Below the pieces are notes generated by a model. It worked only from the letters and a program-made list of their open reading frames with translations, searched no databases and was not told where the DNA came from. Source: Bacteroides sp. (GTDB lineage: Bacteria > Bacteroidota > Bacteroidia > Bacteroidales > Muribaculaceae). Taken from it: 64,000 nt of DNA. Below, one piece after another: positions 49,689 through 60,200 of the stretch. The DNA is taken from NCBI GenBank assembly GCA_014802105.1, contig JAAVCX010000016.1, forward strand, positions 11,037 through 75,036, written 5' to 3'. A program made the translations under genes and the position numbers. How positions within the stretch are numbered: the first letter of the stretch is position 1; each line of letters starts with the position of its first letter.

Positions 49689-50876
49689 ATGTCAACATAT
49701 CAGACCATCACCCTAAAGCGCGGCAAGGAAGAGTCGTTGCTTCGTTTCCACCCCTGGGTATTCTCGGGTGCCATCGCCAACCTCCCCCAGTCTGTCGAGG
49801 AGGGAGATCTCGTCAGGGTAACAGCCTCTGACGGACGTTTCCTCGGCGTGGGCCACTATGAGGTAGGCTCCATCGCCGTGAGAATACTCGAGAGCGAGGA
49901 CATAGAGCTGACCCCCGGGTGGTTTGCCACACGTCTGGAACAGGCCCTGGCCCTGCGCCGCAAGCTCGGCGTGATACGCCCCGACAACAACACCTACCGT
50001 CTCGTTCACGGCGAGGGCGACTTCCTGCCCGGCTGTGTGGTAGACATCTACGGCAACACGGCAGTGCTTCAGGCCCATTCGCCCGGCATGCACTACGCGC
50101 GCCATATCCTTGCCAAGGCTCTCGTCGACCTCCCCGGGGCCGGCATAGCCAACGTCTATTATAAATCCGAGACCACTCTCCCCTACAAGGCCCGTCTCGA
50201 CCCTGTCAACGACTATCTCATCGGCGGCTTCGAGACCAACGTCTCGATGGAAAACGGTCTGCTCTTCAATATCGACTGGCTCAAGGGTCAGAAGACAGGC
50301 TTCTTTGTCGATCAGCGCGACAACCGTGCCCTGCTCGAGCATTACAGCCGCGACGCACGTGTGCTCAATATGTTCTGCTACACGGGCGGCTTCTCGGTCT
50401 ATGCCATGAGAGGCGGTGCCCGGGTGGTACACTCGGTCGACTCCTCGGCCAAGGCCGTGACCCTCACCGATGCCAATATCGCCCTCAACTTCCCCGGCGA
50501 CACGCGCCACACAGCATACGCCGAGGATGCCTTCAAATACCTGGCCGAGATGCCCGATGGTGCCTACGACCTGATCATCCTCGACCCGCCGGCCTTTGCC
50601 AAACACCGCAGTGCCATCAAGAACGCCATGGTGGGCTACCGGCGCATCAACGCGGCCGCCTTCCGCAAGATAGCCCCCGGCGGCATACTCTTCACCTTCT
50701 CCTGCTCCCAGGCCATCTCGCGCGAGCAGTTCCGTCTGGCGGTCTTCACCGCGGCGGCCCAGAGCGGACGACGTGTGCGCATCCTCCATCAGCTCACCCA
50801 GCCCGCCGACCATCCCGTCAGCATCTACCACCCCGAGGGCGAATATCTCAAAGGCCTCGTGCTGGCCGTCGAGTAA
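49689..50876 (+). CDS. Class I SAM-dependent rRNA methyltransferase (RlmI-like)
   Basis: This 395-residue protein has an N-terminal PUA domain (about 1-80, LKRGKEESLLRFHPWVFSGAI), an EEHEA-like middle region and a Rossmann methyltransferase domain. GFFVDQRDNRALLEHYS, NMFCYTGGFSVYA and the catalytic ILDPPAFAKHRSAIKNA match the RlmI family, which methylates a cytosine of 23S rRNA at C5. Which base is methylated in this organism is not known. It lies between rseP (32 bp) and the M49 peptidase gene (60 bp). Confidence 0.93.
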   Translation: MSTYQTITLKRGKEESLLRFHPWVFSGAIANLPQSVEEGDLVRVTASDGRFLGVGHYEVGSIAVRILESEDIELTPGWFATRLEQALALRRKLGVIRPDNNTYRLVHGEGDFLPGCVVDIYGNTAVLQAHSPGMHYARHILAKALVDLPGAGIANVYYKSETTLPYKARLDPVNDYLIGGFETNVSMENGLLFNIDWLKGQKTGFFVDQRDNRALLEHYSRDARVLNMFCYTGGFSVYAMRGGARVVHSVDSSAKAVTLTDANIALNFPGDTRHTAYAEDAFKYLAEMPDGAYDLIILDPPAFAKHRSAIKNAMVGYRRINAAAFRKIAPGGILFTFSCSQAISREQFRLAVFTAAAQSGRRVRILHQLTQPADHPVSIYHPEGEYLKGLVLAVE

Positions 50877-50936
50877 GACCCTCCGGGCCCCGACCGCCCC
50901 GACTGCAGACTGACCGAAATCTATACCTAAATATAT

Positions 50937-52949
50937 ATGAATAAAATTATCTTGACAGCCATGGCATCTCTCGCCATCACCGTCAGCTCTTGCTCAGGCT
51001 CTCAGCCCAAGAGCGAGGCCGACGACATGGACTACACTGTCGACCGTTTCGCCGACATCGAAGTCCTCCGCTACCGTGTGCCCGGTTTTGAGGAGCTAAC
51101 CCCTCAGCAGCGCATCTATATCTATTATCTCACCGAGGCCGCCATCGCCGGCCGCGACATGCTCTGGGACCAGAACGGCCGTTACAATCTGGCCATACGC
51201 GACCTCATCGAGGGAGTCTATGCCAACTATGACGGCGACCGCGAGGACTCAGACTTCAAGGCGCTCGAGACCTATCTCAAGCAGATCGAGTTTGCCAACG
51301 GTATCCACCACCACTACTCGATGGACAAGTTCACCCCGGGCTTCTCTCAGGAGTGGCTCGAGGCTCAGGCTAAAGCGCTCCCCGAGGGCACCCTCGTGCG
51401 CGGCGACTACGCCGAGCTGATGCCTGTGATCTTCGATCCCACGGTGATGCCCAAGCGCGTCAACCAGGCTGCCGGCCAGGATCTCGTGGTCACTTCGGCC
51501 TGCAACCTCTATGACGGCGTGACCCAGGCTGAGGTAGAGCGCTACTACGACGCCCTCAAGGACACCACCGATCTCACCCCCGTCTCATGGGGCCTCAACA
51601 CCCGTGTGGTCAAGGAGAACGGCAAGGTAGTCGAGCAGGTCTATAAAGTGGGCGGGGTCTACAGCCCCTCGATAGAGCGCGTGGTGGCCAATCTCGAGAA
51701 GGCTGCCGAGTATGCTGAGAACGACACTCAGCGCGACATCATCGCCAAGCTCGTGAGCTACTACCGCTCAGGCTCCCTCAAGGAGTTTGACGACTACTCC
51801 ATCGCCTGGGCCGAGGACACCGACTCGCGCGTCGACTTCATCAACGGTTTCATCGAGGACTACGGCGATCCTCTGGGCATGACCGGTGCCTACGAGTCAA
51901 TCGTCAACTTCAAAAACCTCGAGGCTTCAAAGCGCACCGAGACCATTGCCGCCAACGCCGACTGGTTTGAGGCCAACTCTCCGACCGATCCCCGCTTCAA
52001 AAAAGATAAGGTCAAGGGCGTCAGCGCCAAGGTGATCACCGCCGCCATCCTCGCCGGCGACTCCTATCCCGCCACTCCTATCGGTATCAACCTCCCCAAC
52101 GCCAACTGGATACGCGCCGCCCACGGCTCAAAGTCGGTGACACTCGAGAATATCACTGACGCCTACGACAAGGCTGCCCGGGGAAACGGCTTCAACGAGG
52201 AGTTTGTCATCGACCCCGAGACCATCGCCCTGATGGAAAAATATGGAGCCATCACCGACAATCTCCACACCGACCTCCACGAATGTCTGGGCCACGGCTC
52301 CGGCAAACTGCTCCCCGGAGTCGATCCCGGAGCTCTCAAGGCCCACGGCTCCACCCTCGAGGAGACCCGCGCCGACCTCTTTGCCCTCTACTATCTCGCC
52401 GATCCCAAGCTCCTCGAGCTCGGACTGCTCGACAACCCCGACGCCTATAAGGCCGAATACTACAAGTATATCCTCAACGGCCTCATGACTCAGCTCACAC
52501 GCATCGAGCCCGGCAAGGATGTCGAGGAGGCCCACATGCGCAACCGCCAGCTCATCGCCGCCTGGGCCTACGAGCACGGCAAGGCCGACAATGTCATAGA
52601 ACTTGTCAAGCGCGACGGCAAGACCTACATACAGATCAATGACTACGAGAAACTGCGTGACCTCTTCGGTCAGCTCCTCGCCGAGATACAGCGCATCAAG
52701 AGCGAGGGCGACTATGCCGCCGGCGAGGCTCTGGTAGAGCAATATGCCGTCAAGGTCGATCCCGCCATCCACAACGAAGTGCTCGAGCGCTATGCCGCCC
52801 TCGATGTCGCTCCCTACAAGGGCTTCGTCAATCCCGTCTACACCCCCGTCATGGACAAGGACGGTAATATCACCGACGTGACCATCTCCTATGAGGAGGA
52901 CTATCTGCCCCAGGTGATGCGCTACTCGCGCGACTACCGCACACTCTGA
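50937..52949 (+). CDS. Dipeptidyl-peptidase 3 family lipoprotein (M49)
   Basis: This 670-residue protein begins with a lipoprotein signal (MNKIILTAMASLAITVSSCS, lipobox ending at Cys19), so it is probably anchored in a membrane. The M49 zinc motif is HECLGH at 448-453, and the second motif EETRADLFALYYL follows about 25 residues later with the third ligand. Enzymes of this family release dipeptides from the N-terminus of short peptides. Some databases name such Bacteroidetes proteins dihydrofolate reductase, which the sequence does not support. A 24-bp terminator hairpin follows. Confidence 0.92.
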   Translation: MNKIILTAMASLAITVSSCSGSQPKSEADDMDYTVDRFADIEVLRYRVPGFEELTPQQRIYIYYLTEAAIAGRDMLWDQNGRYNLAIRDLIEGVYANYDGDREDSDFKALETYLKQIEFANGIHHHYSMDKFTPGFSQEWLEAQAKALPEGTLVRGDYAELMPVIFDPTVMPKRVNQAAGQDLVVTSACNLYDGVTQAEVERYYDALKDTTDLTPVSWGLNTRVVKENGKVVEQVYKVGGVYSPSIERVVANLEKAAEYAENDTQRDIIAKLVSYYRSGSLKEFDDYSIAWAEDTDSRVDFINGFIEDYGDPLGMTGAYESIVNFKNLEASKRTETIAANADWFEANSPTDPRFKKDKVKGVSAKVITAAILAGDSYPATPIGINLPNANWIRAAHGSKSVTLENITDAYDKAARGNGFNEEFVIDPETIALMEKYGAITDNLHTDLHECLGHGSGKLLPGVDPGALKAHGSTLEETRADLFALYYLADPKLLELGLLDNPDAYKAEYYKYILNGLMTQLTRIEPGKDVEEAHMRNRQLIAAWAYEHGKADNVIELVKRDGKTYIQINDYEKLRDLFGQLLAEIQRIKSEGDYAAGEALVEQYAVKVDPAIHNEVLERYAALDVAPYKGFVNPVYTPVMDKDGNITDVTISYEEDYLPQVMRYSRDYRTL

Positions 52950-52973
52950 TACCCCCCGGCCACCACTGATCCC

Positions 52974-53027
52974 GATATATAAAAAGAGACATGAGGATAG
53001 ACTTCCTCATGTCTCTTTTTATATATC
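52974..53027. terminator. Bidirectional terminator between M49 peptidase and DUF4421 genes
   Basis: A perfect 24-bp stem (52974-52997 with 53004-53027) surrounds the 6-nt loop TAGACT. The core is AGAGACATGAGGA, flanked by AAAAA and TTTTT, so it works as a terminator in both directions between two convergent genes. Confidence 0.9.
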
Positions 53028-53071
53028 CTGATGTCTGATTTATTCTATAACGGTGGTTCGCGATACACCGG

Positions 53072-54220
53072 TTAAAATCTCATACCGACTGTGGCCTGGA
53101 GCGAGAGGATGGAATTGAAATGAGTCATGTTGTGGGTGTCATAGTTGATAAAACCCTGCATCCTGGCCGTCAGCGACGCGAAAAGTGCCTTGTGATTATA
53201 GACGGCCGCCACGTTGATGCGGAAATTGTTGGCTATGCGGCTGGTGACATCGCGTGAATCGGTCTCGGTGGCCAGTTTGCGGTAGCCGATGGCAGCTATG
53301 CCCACCGTGTTGAGCATCCATCGGCGCGGTCTCAACACCCAGTTGCGCGCATATCCTCCGAGCACATTGTAGCTGCGGTAGTCGCTCAGATAGAGCGGCG
53401 TCTCCATCGGCAGATGTTCGAGCATCTCGCCCGGCAGTCCTCCGAAATCCATCGAGATATTCTGAGCCGCGTAATTGAAGCCCACCAGGGCGGTGCCGGC
53501 GCTCCTGAGCTGATATTTGGAGTAGCTGTAGGCTGCCCCCTGAGAGTATTGGTAGTGGTTGAAAAACCAGTAGGCATCAAAGGTCTTGGAGTCGTTGGAT
53601 GAGCCGCCAAACTTGTAGTGGAGATGGTGTCCCTCCTTGAAGTCGCCGAATTTGGTGATGATCATGCCTCCCGACGACGACACCGACTGATAGTTGATCG
53701 AAAAGCGCGAGCAGGTGAAGTCAAAACTAAAGGTGCGTCGGCTGGTGGGGGTGCCCGAGAAAAGCTTGTTGATATTCCACATATATCCCACCGACACGGC
53801 CATGAACGACAGCGAGAAACCCGCGTCGCTGTAAAGCGTGGAGTGCATGTTGATACCCAGCCCCTTGGGGAAGGTCATCATCGATGTCTCCATCCAGTTG
53901 TAGCTCTTGCCCTGGAGCTTCCAGTTCTTGCCGGTGCCGACCACGTAGGTGGTGTCGTAGGAGTTGAATGTACGGTCGCCCCAGTTGTAGACCTTGAGTG
54001 CGAAGCGCGGAAACGCCGGATAGCACACCCCGGGATCGTGGAGCTTGAAGCCGTTGCTGAACAACTGCTTGATCCAGTAGGCCTTGCTCACCCCTCGGCA
54101 ACTGTCGCAGTCGGCCGGTCGGGCCGTTTCAAGGCTGTCGGCAGGGAGCTCCATAGCGCGTAGCGCCACCGGTAACAGGAGCAGCAGAGTGAATATTATC
54201 GACCGGGCTGAGTGAGTCAT
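53072..54220 (-). CDS. DUF4421 family outer-membrane protein
   Basis: This 382-residue protein has a signal peptide (MTHSARSIIFTLLLLLPVALRA) and alternating hydrophobic strands typical of a small outer-membrane barrel, ending in SLQATVGMRF with a C-terminal aromatic. KVYNWGDRTFNSYDTTYVVGTGKNWKLQ and the FDFTCSRFSINYQ segment are typical of the Bacteroidetes DUF4421 family. No function is known. The start was placed at the signal peptide; nine further codons lie upstream in frame. It is divergent from the GH28-GH105 gene. Confidence 0.88.
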   Translation of the reverse strand: MTHSARSIIFTLLLLLPVALRAMELPADSLETARPADCDSCRGVSKAYWIKQLFSNGFKLHDPGVCYPAFPRFALKVYNWGDRTFNSYDTTYVVGTGKNWKLQGKSYNWMETSMMTFPKGLGINMHSTLYSDAGFSLSFMAVSVGYMWNINKLFSGTPTSRRTFSFDFTCSRFSINYQSVSSSGGMIITKFGDFKEGHHLHYKFGGSSNDSKTFDAYWFFNHYQYSQGAAYSYSKYQLRSAGTALVGFNYAAQNISMDFGGLPGEMLEHLPMETPLYLSDYRSYNVLGGYARNWVLRPRRWMLNTVGIAAIGYRKLATETDSRDVTSRIANNFRINVAAVYNHKALFASLTARMQGFINYDTHNMTHFNSILSLQATVGMRF

Positions 54221-54244
54221 AAAGGTGAACCGTGATATTTCCGG

Positions 54245-54252
54245 CAAAGTTA
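54245..54252 (-). promoter_or_regulatory. DUF4421 promoter, -7 box TAACTTTG (minus strand)
   Basis: The minus strand reads TAACTTTG, 24 bp before the ATG at 54220. The 15-bp element AGTTTAGATCAGTTC lies 7 bp upstream of the box (54274-54260 on the minus strand), in the region a regulator or RNA polymerase would contact. Confidence 0.55.
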
Positions 54253-54259
54253 ATATTTC

Positions 54260-54454
54260 GAACTGATCTAAACTAATTACAGAAAGTAAAAAGTCATAAC
54301 TGAAATATTCTTTGAATTAACCCTTCGGCTTGTTTTAGGCTAATTTCTTCGGTTTTATCGGTCACGATGGATCCCCATCGCTCCCTCAAAAACCTCAAAA
54401 TTATCTCCAAAACAATCTCGAATTGTTAATTTGTAATAAGTTTAGATCAGTTCT
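54260..54454. repeat. Upstream element, copies B1 (inverted) and B2
   Basis: The core AGTTTAGATCAGTTC is present inverted at 54260-54274 (B1) and direct at 54439-54453 (B2). B2 is preceded at 54361-54380 by the same GTCACGATG and CCCCATCG hairpin as copy A at 121-213. The rest of the 378-bp region between DUF4421 and the GH28-GH105 gene is AT-rich, with no gene seen. The pair frames a divergent control region. Confidence 0.65.
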
Positions 54455-54500
54455 TCTAATAAATAAATGCAACCCTTCAAGAGCGGCGTTAAAAATTCCA

Positions 54501-54532
54501 TTTGTTTAATTCACATATAATTACTATATTTG
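54501..54532 (+). promoter_or_regulatory. GH28-GH105 promoter (TTTG - 20 bp - TATATTTG)
   Basis: TTTG at 54501-54504 and TATATTTG at 54525-54532 fit the Bacteroidetes promoter exactly. Transcription would start near 54538, about 60 nt before the start codon. Element B2 lies about 50 bp upstream. Confidence 0.75.
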
Positions 54533-54598
54533 CCCCAAATTGCGAAAAACACACGGCCAGAAATTAAACCTTAAACAACATACCTTTCATCAGAGACA

Positions 54599-57139
54599 AT
54601 GAAGAAGTTTTTCCTGACGGCTCTCGCGGCGCTGTTGAGCGTCTCGGCGTGGGCTATCACACCCGAGAAGGCCTGGAACGAGGTCTATCCTGCCATCGAG
54701 AAACAGATCGCACAGCCCTCTTTCCGCGACAAGGACTACAAGCTCCTCGACTATGGCAAGAAGTCGCGCACCAAGGGCTTTCTCTACACCGAGCTAATCA
54801 ATAAGGTGATCGACGTGTGCTCCCGCGAGGGGGGCGGCCGTGTAGTAATCCCCAAGGGCACCTGGCTGACAGGCCCCATCACCATCAAAGACAATGTCAA
54901 CCTCCACCTCGAGGAGGGCGCTACCCTGCTCTTCACCGCCGACACCACCCAGTATCCCGTGGTGCGCACCCGCTGGGAGGGTATGGACTGCTATAACTAT
55001 CAGCCCATGGTCTATGCCATCGGCGCCAAGAATATCGCTCTGACCGGCAAGGGCACCGTCGACGGTGCCGCCGACAATTCCACCTGGTGGGGCATGAGCG
55101 CCAAGCGCGGCCACGACTACACGGGCCCCGGCACTATCACCACCCAGAAGGTGGGCCGCCCCCTGCTCCAGCAGTGGAACGAGGACGGAGTGCCCGTCGA
55201 GAAGCGACAGATGGGCCCCGGCTACGGCATGCGCCCCCAGCTGGTCAACTTCGTGGAGTGTGAGAACGTGCTCATCGAGGATGTCACCCTCCTGCGCAGT
55301 CCCTTCTGGGTCATCCACCCTTTCAAGTGTCATAACCTCACCGTGCGCGGTGTCCACATCCAGAACGAAGGCCCCAACGGCGATGGCTGTGACCCCGAGA
55401 GCTGCAAAAACGTGCTCATCGAGGACTGCTTCTTCGACACCGGCGACGACTGCATCGCCTTCAAGAGCGGTCGCAACCGCGACGGTATACGCGACGCCCT
55501 CCCCACCGAGAATGTAATCGTGCGCAATTGCCGCATGAAGAACGGCCACGGCGGCATCGTGGTAGGCTCGGAAATCTCGGGCGGCATGAACTGGCTCTTT
55601 GCCGAAAACTGTGTCATGGACTCCCCCGACCTCGACCGCGTGGTGCGTATCAAGACCAACTCCTGCCGCTCGGGCATCATCGAGAATATCTTCGTGCGCA
55701 ACTGTGAGGTGGGCCAGTGTAACGAGGCTGTGCTCAAGATCAATCTCCTCTATGAGCGCAACGAGGCCTGCGACCACTCCTACGCTCCTATCGTGCGCGA
55801 TGTCTATCTCGAGAATGTCAACTGCAAGGAGAGCAAGTGGGGCATCATGATCGAGGGCTACGAAGACCTCTGCAATATCAAGGACATCAACGTCACCGAC
55901 TGCCGGTGGGACGGAGTGAAAAACGCCTCCAAGAACGGTGGCAACTCCATCTCGGGCCGCACCGCCAATGTGCGCGTGGCCAACACCTATATAAATGGCA
56001 ACCTCGTCGAGGGCGACCTCGCCCCCCTCTCCCAGACTATGGCCCGCAGCGAGATGAAGCGTTGGCCTCAGAGCTGGCAGATAGACTACTCCAAGCGTCC
56101 CAAATGGAGCTATAGCGTCGGCACCGAGCTCGACGCCCTGCTCAAGGTGGCCGACCGCTATCACGACGACCGCCTCGCTGCCTATGCCCTGGCTTATGTA
56201 GACTCGCTGGTAGCCCCCGACGGCACCATCAACACCTATAAGCTCGACGCCTACAATCTTGACAATATCAAGAACGGCACCCTGCTGCTCACCGCCTATG
56301 ACCGCACCGGCGACGAGCGTTATCTCAAGGCCGCCCACACCCTCTGGGAGCAGCTCAAGGGTCAGCCCCGCACAGCCGACGGCGGCTACTGGCACAAGAA
56401 GATCTATCCCCATCAGATGTGGCTCGACGGTCTCTTCATGGCCGAGCCCTTCTCGGCCAAGTATGCCAACCGTTTCCTCTCGGGCAAAGAGAAGGAGGAC
56501 GCCTGGAACCATATCGTCGACCAGTTTACAGTAGTGGCCGCCCACACCTACGATCCCGCCACAGGTCTCTATCGCCACGGCTGGGACGAGAGCAAGGAGC
56601 AGCGCTGGGCCGATCCCGCCACCGGCCAGAGCGCCCACGCCTGGGGCCGCGCCATGGGCTGGACTTTCATGGCCATGATCGAGGTGCTCGACGAGATGCC
56701 TGCCGATCATCCCCGCCGCGGCGAGATGACTGCCCTTGTCAAGCAGTTTGCCGACGGCATCCTCTCGGCCCAGGACACCAAGAGCGGTCTGTGGTGGCAG
56801 GTGCTTGACCAGCCCGGACGCGAGGGCAACTATCTCGAGGCCACCGCTTCGGCCATGTATATCTACGGTCTGCTCAAGGCCGTGCGCACCGGTCTGCTCC
56901 CCGAGAGCTATCTCAACGCCGCTCTCACCGGCTGGGCCGGCCTGCAGCGTCAGCTCCTGCGCAAGGACAAGGACGGCACCATCTCGCTCACCGGTTGCTG
57001 TGCAGTAGCCGGTCTGGGTGGCTCGGGCCGCTACCGCGACGGCTCGTTTGACTACTACATCTCCGAGACTGTCCGCGACAACGATGCCAAGGGGGTAGGG
57101 CCTTTCATCAATGCCTGTCTCGAGATAGAGCAGCTCTGA
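54599..57139 (+). CDS. GH28 polygalacturonase fused to GH105 rhamnogalacturonyl hydrolase
   Basis: This 846-residue exported protein has a signal peptide (MKKFFLTALAALLSVSAWA) and two catalytic domains. The GH28 beta-helix (about 40-470) shows NGDGCDPESC (near 260), GDDCIAFKSG (near 283), GHGGIVVGSE (near 317) and RVVRIKTN (near 350), which carry the catalytic aspartates and the product-binding histidine and arginine-lysine. The (alpha/alpha)6 GH105 domain (about 480-846) shows RPKWSYSVGTELDALL, YWHKKIYPHQMWLDGLFM, HGWDESKEQRWAD and RDNDAKGVGPFINACLEIE. One chain could thus cut the pectin backbone and trim unsaturated ends. It is followed after 69 bp by the pectinesterase gene. Confidence 0.93.
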   Translation: MKKFFLTALAALLSVSAWAITPEKAWNEVYPAIEKQIAQPSFRDKDYKLLDYGKKSRTKGFLYTELINKVIDVCSREGGGRVVIPKGTWLTGPITIKDNVNLHLEEGATLLFTADTTQYPVVRTRWEGMDCYNYQPMVYAIGAKNIALTGKGTVDGAADNSTWWGMSAKRGHDYTGPGTITTQKVGRPLLQQWNEDGVPVEKRQMGPGYGMRPQLVNFVECENVLIEDVTLLRSPFWVIHPFKCHNLTVRGVHIQNEGPNGDGCDPESCKNVLIEDCFFDTGDDCIAFKSGRNRDGIRDALPTENVIVRNCRMKNGHGGIVVGSEISGGMNWLFAENCVMDSPDLDRVVRIKTNSCRSGIIENIFVRNCEVGQCNEAVLKINLLYERNEACDHSYAPIVRDVYLENVNCKESKWGIMIEGYEDLCNIKDINVTDCRWDGVKNASKNGGNSISGRTANVRVANTYINGNLVEGDLAPLSQTMARSEMKRWPQSWQIDYSKRPKWSYSVGTELDALLKVADRYHDDRLAAYALAYVDSLVAPDGTINTYKLDAYNLDNIKNGTLLLTAYDRTGDERYLKAAHTLWEQLKGQPRTADGGYWHKKIYPHQMWLDGLFMAEPFSAKYANRFLSGKEKEDAWNHIVDQFTVVAAHTYDPATGLYRHGWDESKEQRWADPATGQSAHAWGRAMGWTFMAMIEVLDEMPADHPRRGEMTALVKQFADGILSAQDTKSGLWWQVLDQPGREGNYLEATASAMYIYGLLKAVRTGLLPESYLNAALTGWAGLQRQLLRKDKDGTISLTGCCAVAGLGGSGRYRDGSFDYYISETVRDNDAKGVGPFINACLEIEQL

Positions 57140-57208
57140 TCCCCAAGCTATGAAAACACTTACTGAACTTATTTAATCTTTTATCTAATTAACCATTATC
57201 CTTTCTTT

Positions 57209-60200
57209 ATGAAAAAAGCTTTTAAAGTCTCTCTGACTTTCATGGCAGTGCTATTGAGCATAGCGTTTGCCTGGGCAGAGGGTGTGGGAGGGACGAAAGT
57301 CACCACCACGCGCTCTTGGGACTTCACCAAGGGCAAAAACCATGCTGACCAAGTCACCGATTGTGAATATTGGTCTGCAAGCTCGAGCGGCCGTTACTCG
57401 CTTGCAAAGGCTCTTGAAGATCAGGAAATGCCGGGTAATGACGGTGTCCTGACCGGTCTTGAAGGTCTCTATCTTACAGTTCCAAGTGCAGTTTATGGTG
57501 TCAGTGGTAATTACTGCCTTCAAGGCAATGAGATAACTATAAGGATACCCAATTGCGGAGCAAATGATGAAATAATCGTTGATTTTGCAACTTCTAATAA
57601 AAATAATGAGGCAACTCTGAACTCTGATGACATTATCGAGACAGAGACGTTTAGTCACACAGCAACCAGCTCTGGCGAAACCTCCAAGGAGACAGTACAT
57701 GCCAAGGCGGACGGAGATGTCGTCCTGAAGGTGTTTTGTAGCAAGGGTGCTCGTCTCTATAGCGTCACTGTGAATCCCTATGTGGGAGAGCTTCCCGAAG
57801 TCCCCACTCCCGAGGAACCTGCTTTCAAGGATGTCAAGGTAGAGCTGACCAACGCCAATCTTCTCACTGCTGAGGAGAAAGAGTCAAAATCCCTTGTGAA
57901 ATTCGGAGTTGCTGTCGCTGACGATGGTTCTGTCAGCCGCGTCGAGGCCGACGATGCCTCTGCTGCTATCGTCGTCGAGGGCAAGTATCATTCCGACGAG
58001 CACGGTTGGGGCAATTTCTCCTCGACCGTCAAGGTCGACGGCCCTGTCAAGGTGTCGATGGGTACCTGTGCCTGGGGTGGCGATGTGACTGTCACCAGCG
58101 CTTCGGGCGAGAGCTTCAAGTTCAACACCAACACCGGTGCCTGCTATCACAACAACAAGACCGAGAACATTGCCTCGGGTATCTATAAGGGCGAGGCCAC
58201 CACTCTCACCATATCGGGTGGAAGCTACACTCCCTATATCGCTATCGAGGCTGTAGATCCCGCCGACCTCAAGGAGGAGTTTGACGTGACTTTCACCGCC
58301 GGCGACTTTGAGAACGCCGGAGTTCTCCCCGAGGCTCTTAAGGTTGAGGGTGGCAAGACTTTCACCGTTCCCGCCAACTTCACCATGTATCAGGAGGGCA
58401 AGACCCTCACCGGCTGGACTGACGGCGACAAGACCTACGCTATCGGCGAGGAAGTGACCGTCAGCAAGGCCATGACTCTCACCCCTGTATTCGTTGCTAA
58501 CACCGTGACTCTCGCCGACCGCACCGAGCCCGTGACCGTAACCTTTGAGTTCCAGCGTCAGAACGGTGCTCCCACCGTAGGCTATCAGAATGTCACCGGT
58601 TTCTGGGTGGCTCAGGCCAAGATCGGCGGCGAGACTATCGACGTGAAGGCCGACTTCGACACCAACAACGGCGGCAAGTTTGCCAACGCCAACTGGAATG
58701 ACTGGGCTCAGCTCAACAGCGGTACCAAGTTCACCGTTCCCTCCTGCCAGGGTGCCATCGTGTCGCTCGAGTCTTACGAAGCTTCCAATTCGACAGTCGA
58801 CGGTGAGGCTATGGATATCAATGGCAACGTTGCCTCGTTTACCGTAGGCGGCAAGGCTGAGACTGTCGATGTAGTGATCGGTGATAAAGGCAGCTACTAC
58901 CGTTATATTAAGGTGATGCTTCCCGTTGCCAAATCGACCGGCGGCACTTCCTACAACGGCGAGGAGGCCTCAGTGATCTGGCCTTTCAACGATGCCGAGA
59001 CTTATGCTACCGCTGTGACAGTGGCTCCCGAGGGTGCTTTCTCCATGACTTCGTTTGATGCCGGTGTCTGCTCTTTCAAGAAGATGCTTACTGTCACCGT
59101 TAATCCTGGAGTAAATTATGTTGAGTTTAATTCCCAGAATGGTGGCAGTGATATCGTTTCGTGGAATCTCAAGGCTGCCAAGGGTCTCACCTTTACTCCC
59201 ACCAAGGTTTCTTTCTACATTTCGCGTGACGGAACTGACGGAACTGCCGAGGGTGTGAGCGTGACTCTCAAGGCCGGTGACAAGTCTGTCGTACTCGACA
59301 AGATCACCCCTGTGCGCAACAATAAGAATCTTGAAGGTGATAATCTCGACAAGTATGCCGGTCAGAAGCATCTCGTAGTTAAGTATGAGCGTGAGCTTAC
59401 AGCCGACGAGCAGGCCCAGCTGGCAACCGGAGATATCCTCTCGCTGGTTCTCAACAATGGTTATGACTCGAGCAAAGGCTGCGCTTATAGCGATGTTCAG
59501 ATCCACGGTACGCTCAGAGGCACCACTCAGGAGGTTGCTATGTTTACCGTGACTGCCGAGCCCAATCTCGCCGAGGCCGGTACCGTGAAGGTTTATCCCG
59601 TGTCTGACGAGTACGAGCAGGGCGCTTCCGTTAAGCTCACCGCCGAGAAGAACTTCGGCTACGCTTTCGTCAACTGGACCGATGCCGAGGGCAAAGTGGT
59701 CGGCACCGAGAAGGAGTTTGTCTACACTGTCGAGGCTAACTCAGCCTTCACCGCCAATTTCAAGGCTATCAATACCTACGAGCTTGCCTACACTGTAAAC
59801 GGTGGTAACGACTACCAGGTAGCCGCTTCTCCCGCTCCCGTGGAGGTAGACGGCAAGAATATGTATGAAGAGGGTACAAAAGTCACTCTGACTGCTACCT
59901 CCAATAAGGTTGTGAAGTTCAACAACTGGCAGGATGGCTCGACTTCGAGCGAGTACACTCTCACTATGGATGCCGACCACACCGACATCGTGGCCGAGTT
60001 TGCCGCCGATGACTATATCGCCATCTGGGACTTCATCCGTCCCGGTAACAACGGCCGTGTAGCCGACTTCTATTCCGATGGTAACGATGCCTCCACTCTC
60101 GTGCTCATCAATGATAAGGGCGAGACTGCCGGCTGGCTTGACAAGAGTCAGTTGGGTGCAGGTGGTTATGAAGGACGCCCCGGTGGTGTCAACTGGACCA

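Noticed and set aside
50937-52949. Annotation of the M49 protein as dihydrofolate reductase
   Set aside because: HECLGH and EETRAD zinc motifs with a lipoprotein signal show a DPP III-type peptidase; there is no DHFR fold sequence.
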